The notes below the pieces were generated by a model. It ran no database searches and had not been told where the DNA came from. It was given only the letters and a program-made list of their open reading frames with translations. A DNA stretch of 64,000 nucleotides from Autumnicola sp041679265 (GTDB lineage: Bacteria > Bacteroidota > Bacteroidia > Flavobacteriales > Flavobacteriaceae), in assembly GCF_041679265.1 (NCBI RefSeq), contig NZ_JBGFSM010000003.1:1-64000 (forward strand), in the 5' to 3' direction. Shown one piece after another: positions 59,807 through 64,000 of this stretch. A program made the translations under genes and the position numbers. How positions within the stretch are numbered: the stretch's first letter is position 1; each line of letters begins with the position of its first letter.

Positions 59807-62521
59807 TTGCAAACAAATATACCTTATATACTTTTTTGCTGTATTTTTATACTGTCATTCCCCTCATTTATCACCGCCCAGGAAATTGATTCTCTTGGTG
59901 GCATTCGTATAGACGCGGCGCGTGATACTATAATTTCTGTAGGTGAAGGCATACCGCTGGCCCAGACCATTCGTATGCAGGACAGCATTCTGGCAGATAC
60001 GGTGCGCCCTCCGCAGGGAAACCAGCTTTTAACAGATAAGGTGACTTATAAAGCAAAGGATTATCTGCGCCTTAGCCAAAGGGAAAACCGTATGTACCTG
60101 TATAATGAAGCTGAAGTGGTCTACGGAGACATGACGATTAATGCCGGCCGTATAATTATTGATAATGAAAAAAATGAAGTATATGCTTTTGGAATAGTAG
60201 ATTCCACAGGCACTTATACCCAGGCTCCTGTTTTTAAACAGGGGCCTAAAACAGTAGAACCAGATTCTATAAGATTCAATTTTGATACTGAAAGGGCACT
60301 CATTTACAATTCCCGTACCCAGGAAGCACAGTTTAATGTAAAGGGAGAAGTTACCAAAAGGGAGAATGATTCTGTCTATTTTATGCAGAACGTGCGCTTT
60401 ACCACTTCTGAAGATGTGGATAATCCCGACTACTATTTTTATGCCCGAAAGATAAAATTTGTACCAGACAAGAAAATTGTTGCTGGTTTGGTGAATATGT
60501 ACATTGCCGATGTTCCCACACCATTAGGATTGCCTTTTGGTTATTTTCCGCTTACCGAAGAAGAAACCTCGGGCTTTATTATTCCTTCTTTTGGAGAAAG
60601 CAATGCCCGGGGGTATTACCTTCAGAACGGTGGCTACTATTTTGCCATAAGCGATTATGCAGATCTTTTGGCCATAGGAGACTATTATACTAACGGTAGC
60701 TATGCCATGAACCTCGAAAGCAATTATGCCAAACGTTACCGCTTCCGCGGAAATATAAGTTTCAGGTATGAAAGGCTGTTAGAAAGCGAAAGAGGTTTTC
60801 CCGATTTTGCGCAAAGCTCTAACTATAACTTAAGGTGGTCCCACAGCCAGGATTCCAAAGCCAGCCCTTCTTCAAGATTTAGTGCTTCGGTGAATTTAGG
60901 AAGTAGCGATTATTACAGGGAATCTGTAAATCAGGCTAATACAGGTAACTTTTTAAATAATACCTTAAACTCTTCGGTTTCCTACTCAAAGACATTTGAG
61001 GGCACCCCGCAGGTCACCTTAAACCTGGCTGCCCGGCATTCGCAGAACACCAATACCGGAGTGGTTAATTTAACTTTGCCTACCCTAACCGCCAGCATGT
61101 CCAGGATTTATCCTTTTGAACCCAAGGTGGGAGCAAAAAAAGGAATTATAGAAAACATTAATTTTCAGTACAACTTAAGAGCTGAAAACAGGATTAGCAC
61201 GTATGATTCTCTGTTCTTTAAACCGGAAATGTTTGAAGGCGCGGTTTATGGCGCTCAACACTCAATTCCTGTCTCTACTAATTTCAAGCTTTTTAGATAT
61301 CTAAGCGTTAGTACCGGTGCCAGTTACGAAGAAAACTGGGTTTTTGAAACATACGACCGGTATTACGATGAAGAAACCAATAGTGTTTTAAGGGATACCA
61401 TTAAAGGCTTTGATGCTTTTCGCACTTATAATTTTAATGCCAGTATAGGAACCACAGTTTATGGAATGAAAAGCTTTGGGAAAGACAAAAAAATCCAGGC
61501 TATAAGGCATGTAATGCGTCCTTCACTAAGTTATAACATCAATCCGGCTTTCGACCAGTATTACGACCAATTTGAGCAACCGGACGCAGCAGACCCCACG
61601 CAGATAAACCTGGTGGACTATTCCCGCTTTGACGGGACGTTATATGGTGCCCCGGGAAGAGCTTTTTCAAGCTCAATTGGCCTGAGCATTAGCAATACCC
61701 TGGAAGCCAAAGTCCGGGATAAAGATAGTACCGCCACAGAACCCAAGAAGGTTACCCTCCTTAATAATTTTAGCGTAAGTACATCCTACAATCTTGCCGG
61801 GGATTCCTTAAGGCTGGCTCCTATTTCTATGCGCGGAGGAATTCCGATAATAGACAACAAGCTCACCATCAATTTTAGCAGCTTACTGGATATTTACGCG
61901 CTGGATAATAATAACCGCCGCATTGATAAGCTCAATATAAATAACGGTGGAAGCTTATTCCGTTTCACCAACGCCAATGTGAGCTTTGGATATTCCTTCT
62001 CAAGTAAAGATTTTGATAAGGATACGGAAAATGATGATGAAGTAGAAAACGATACGTACCGCAATGGCGGGCGCAGGGACGATCTATTTGGAAAAGGGAC
62101 AGATCTTGATGGCACATTTTATGAAGACGGGGAAGATCCTTTTGAAGGCAATGAAGAACGGGAAACCAATAGTGAATGGTACAACTACAAGATTCCGTGG
62201 GACCTGAGGCTTTCTTACACCATGACCTATAGCAATAATGCAAGACAGGATGAAATAACTTCTCACTCCCTCATGTTTTCCGGTAACGTGGAATTATCGC
62301 CTAAATGGTCTGTAGGCGCATCTTCCGGTTTCGATATTAAAGAACAAGGGTTTACCTACACTCAGCTTCGCTTTGCAAGAGACTTGGACAGTTGGAGGAT
62401 AAACTTTAGCTGGATACCCTTTAGCCAGCGCAAATCCTGGAATTTCTTTATTGGGATAAAATCTTCTATTCTTAGTGATATCAAATACGAGAAGCGTAGG
62501 ACCAGGGACAGGAGGCTTTAA
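59807..62521 (+). CDS. lptD: LptD outer-membrane LPS assembly protein
   Basis: About 904 residues from TTG 59807. A signal peptide (MQTNIPYILFCCIFILSFPS) is followed by an OstA-like beta-jellyroll domain (TDKVTYKAKDYLRLSQREN) and a large beta-barrel. The VNMYIADVPTPLGLPFGYFP segment and the NYNLRWSHSQD-type strands fit Bacteroidota LptD. The frame is open from GTG 59693 without any ATG, so the start is uncertain; TTG 59807 gives a clean signal peptide and places the promoter upstream. It inserts LPS into the outer leaflet together with LptE. Confidence 0.88.
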   Translation: MQTNIPYILFCCIFILSFPSFITAQEIDSLGGIRIDAARDTIISVGEGIPLAQTIRMQDSILADTVRPPQGNQLLTDKVTYKAKDYLRLSQRENRMYLYNEAEVVYGDMTINAGRIIIDNEKNEVYAFGIVDSTGTYTQAPVFKQGPKTVEPDSIRFNFDTERALIYNSRTQEAQFNVKGEVTKRENDSVYFMQNVRFTTSEDVDNPDYYFYARKIKFVPDKKIVAGLVNMYIADVPTPLGLPFGYFPLTEEETSGFIIPSFGESNARGYYLQNGGYYFAISDYADLLAIGDYYTNGSYAMNLESNYAKRYRFRGNISFRYERLLESERGFPDFAQSSNYNLRWSHSQDSKASPSSRFSASVNLGSSDYYRESVNQANTGNFLNNTLNSSVSYSKTFEGTPQVTLNLAARHSQNTNTGVVNLTLPTLTASMSRIYPFEPKVGAKKGIIENINFQYNLRAENRISTYDSLFFKPEMFEGAVYGAQHSIPVSTNFKLFRYLSVSTGASYEENWVFETYDRYYDEETNSVLRDTIKGFDAFRTYNFNASIGTTVYGMKSFGKDKKIQAIRHVMRPSLSYNINPAFDQYYDQFEQPDAADPTQINLVDYSRFDGTLYGAPGRAFSSSIGLSISNTLEAKVRDKDSTATEPKKVTLLNNFSVSTSYNLAGDSLRLAPISMRGGIPIIDNKLTINFSSLLDIYALDNNNRRIDKLNINNGGSLFRFTNANVSFGYSFSSKDFDKDTENDDEVENDTYRNGGRRDDLFGKGTDLDGTFYEDGEDPFEGNEERETNSEWYNYKIPWDLRLSYTMTYSNNARQDEITSHSLMFSGNVELSPKWSVGASSGFDIKEQGFTYTQLRFARDLDSWRINFSWIPFSQRKSWNFFIGIKSSILSDIKYEKRRTRDRRL

Positions 62522-62530
62522 ATAAAAAAC

Positions 62531-62568
62531 AATTGACAATGGGTAATTGATAATTGATAATGTGGATT
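62531..62568. repeat. Imperfect AATTGA-type tandem repeats
   Basis: TAATTGA occurs at 62544-62550 and 62551-62557 with a related AATTGACAA at 62531. Such A/T repeats are common in Bacteroidota spacers. It lies just after lptD. Confidence 0.5.
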
Positions 62569-62723
62569 GAATGTAGAGAAAAAGTAAAGAGGGAAGTAAG
62601 AGAAAGAAAGATAATTCAAAATGAGAAATTTTAGAATAAAGAATCATTTCATAATTTAGAATTCATCCTTCAAAATAATTTTAAATTGGAAGGACAATAT
62701 TTTTTAGATTAAATTTATCAAAT

Positions 62724-63107
62724 ATGAAGAAAATTATTAAAACCAAAAATGCCCCTGCACCAATCGGTCCATATAACCAGGCAATCCTGAGCGGTAATAT
62801 ACTTTATGTTTCAGGCCAGATTGCTATTAATCCCATGACTGGTGAACTGGAAACAGAGGATCTTGCCGCGGAAACCAAACTAGTGATGGAAAACCTTAAA
62901 GCTATTCTTGCTGAAGCAGAAATGGATTTTGATAATGTTATTAAAACTTCCATCTTTATAAGTGATATGAATAATTTTGGAAAGATAAATGAGGTTTACG
63001 GAAGCTATTTTGATACCGAAACAGCTCCTGCACGGGAAACGGTGGAAGTAGCAAACCTCCCAAAATTTGTAAATGTTGAAATTAGCGCTATAGCGGTAAA
63101 GTCTTAA
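62724..63107 (+). CDS. RidA-family enamine/imine deaminase
   Basis: A 127-residue YjgF/RidA protein. IKTKNAPAPIGPYNQAILSGN, LYVSGQIAINPMTGE and the Arg in APARETVEVANLPK are conserved family motifs. RidA hydrolyses reactive 2-aminoacrylate and related imines made by PLP enzymes. It acts as a trimer in the cytosol. Converges on mgsA with nine bases between. Confidence 0.92.
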   Translation: MKKIIKTKNAPAPIGPYNQAILSGNILYVSGQIAINPMTGELETEDLAAETKLVMENLKAILAEAEMDFDNVIKTSIFISDMNNFGKINEVYGSYFDTETAPARETVEVANLPKFVNVEISAIAVKS

Positions 63108-63116
63108 TTTCGAGAC

Positions 63117-63482
63117 CTAAATACCCTTTATTAATAATCCGGCTGTGGCAGGGTTTGTAGCCAGTGGCACATCATGAACATCGCAAAGGCGCATTAACAT
63201 AAAAATATCGGGTTCATGAGGATGTTTATCCAGCGGGTCACGAAAAAAGATAACCATATCTATAAGGCCCTCAGCTATACGTGCCGCTATTTGTGCATCA
63301 CCTCCTAATGGACCGGAGAGTAGTTTTTCCACTTTAAATCCCGCCAGTTCTGTTTTTGCACCGGTTGTACCTGTTGCCACCAGGTTGATATCTTTAGACT
63401 GAAGGGTTTCCCGATGCTCATTAAGGAACTGAACCATCTCTGCTTTTTTACCGTTATGGGCAATAATGGCTATTGTTTTCAT
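63117..63482 (-). CDS. mgsA: Methylglyoxal synthase
   Basis: A 121-residue enzyme that turns dihydroxyacetone phosphate into methylglyoxal. IAIIAHNGKKAEMVQFL is the family start, LLSGPLGGDAQIAARIAEG holds the phosphate loop with catalytic Asp, and FFRDPLDKHPHEPD and LATNPATA are present. Length is slightly below that of E. coli (152). It follows the pfkA gene by eight bases, so glycolysis and its bypass are linked. Confidence 0.92.
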   Translation of the reverse strand: MKTIAIIAHNGKKAEMVQFLNEHRETLQSKDINLVATGTTGAKTELAGFKVEKLLSGPLGGDAQIAARIAEGLIDMVIFFRDPLDKHPHEPDIFMLMRLCDVHDVPLATNPATAGLLIKGI

Positions 63483-63490
63483 ATCATTAT

Positions 63491-64000
63491 TTAGGTAGAT
63501 AAGATATCTGAGATTCTCAGAAGATCTTTATTAACTTTATGCTCGGTTTGTAAGGCTTCCATAATTCCGGTTGCTTTTATATCGTTATTAATGATTCCTA
63601 CCATCATGTCCCGTTCTCAATCCATCAATAATTCTACGGCTTTTACACATAGACGGCTGGCCAGTACGCGGTCAAAACAAGTGGGCCTTCCTCCCCTCTG
63701 GATATGCCCCAACACAGTAACTTTTGCATCATAATAGGGTAAATTATCCTGCACATATTCTGCAAGTTCAAAAACATTTTTACCTATTTTATCCCCTTCA
63801 GAAACTACCACAATACTGGAAGTTTTCCCGGACCTCCTGCTTCTTTCCAGGGAATTTAGCAATCTTTCCAGCCCAAGATCTTCTTCAGGAATCAGAATTT
63901 CTTCAGCCCCCGCTCCTATTCCACTGTTTAAAGCAATAAAACCAGCGTCCCGTCCCATAACTTCCACAAAGAATAGGCGGTTATGAGAACTTGCAGTATC
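63491..64000 (-). pseudogene. pfkA: 6-Phosphofructokinase, 3' part with in-frame TGA
   Basis: This is the C-terminal end of ATP-PFK; the 5' part is outside the window. It reads RLFFVEVMGRDAGFIALNSG, then GHIQRGGRPTCFDRVLASRLC and AVELLMD, then TGA at 63617-63619. Directly after, the same frame continues for 41 codons (ERDMMVGIINN to LLRISDILST) and stops at TAA 63491-63493. The normal PfkA has Gly at the TGA codon (LMDGxRDMM-like), so GGA to TGA is the simplest explanation. The missing tail is part of the enzyme fold. It may be a real nonsense mutation or a sequencing error. Pseudogene status is likely but not certain. Confidence 0.7.

Overview
The window is a dense stretch of chromosome from a member of the Bacteroidota, most likely a marine-type Flavobacteriaceae (Gramella/Salegentibacter-like; this is an impression from gene families, not a search). 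Supporting signs are the TAnnTTTG -7 promoter boxes in front of many genes, bacillithiol synthesis (bshA), a fused 2-oxoacid dehydrogenase E1, DUF6090 and DUF4251 proteins, many SPII lipoproteins, a 3-domain LptD, and A/T-rich intergenic DNA. About 57 protein genes are supported. I see no rRNA, tRNA, CRISPR array, transposase or prophage.

Layout. 1-7.1 kb: the edge of a probable glycoside hydrolase, a VKOR/SPW-repeat membrane thiol oxidoreductase, an SDR reductase, a protealysin-type M4 protease overlapping its emfourin-type inhibitor and followed by a membrane protein, then an MFS exporter and a TSUP permease. 7.3-20.5 kb: msrA, exodeoxyribonuclease III, the agmatine-to-putrescine pair (aguB-like, aguA-like), several lipoproteins and barrels, two tandem CDF metal exporters, a ribosome hibernation factor, an Aquifex-type aconitase and a membrane protein. 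20.6-27.8 kb: a minus-strand biosynthetic cluster with FAD oxidoreductase, methyltransferase, type III polyketide synthase, enoyl reductase, dehydratase, ketosynthase, acyl carrier protein and phosphopantetheinyl transferase, with a degenerate metallo-beta-lactamase-fold protein at its end. 27.9-38.8 kb: OmpA-like and lipocalin-like lipoproteins, a small DUF1328 protein, fused E1, a 2OG oxygenase/SUI1/DUF1835/nucleoside phosphorylase run, and polyphosphate kinase coupled to a soluble substrate-binding-like protein. 38.9-49.8 kb: ung, mutS2-like ATPase, DCC protein, dicarboxylate symporter, chorismate synthase, a two-component pair and a 977-residue FAD/Fe-S oxidase. 50-62.5 kb: envelope and thiol genes (bshA, a GH3-serine hydrolase fusion, HdrDE-like Fe-S proteins, an MCE/MlaD protein, an amidase, lptD). 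62.7-64 kb: ridA, methylglyoxal synthase and the 3' part of pfkA, which carries an in-frame stop.

How genes work together. The most interesting unit is the 21.4-27.8 kb cluster. The type III PKS, methyltransferase and flavoprotein match the logic of Streptomyces srsABC (phenolic lipids oxidised and methylated to quinones). Here they sit with a private but incomplete type II fatty-acid machinery (KS, DH, enoyl reductase, ACP, PPTase, no ketoreductase), which suggests a starter acyl chain built on a dedicated ACP and handed to the type III PKS. Other points worth a second look are the in-frame TGA in pfkA beside mgsA, msrA translated from a non-ATG start coupled to a short upstream ORF, the protease-inhibitor overlap, and the soluble binding protein co-translated with ppk1. 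All functions are inferred from sequence by eye; no database search was run.
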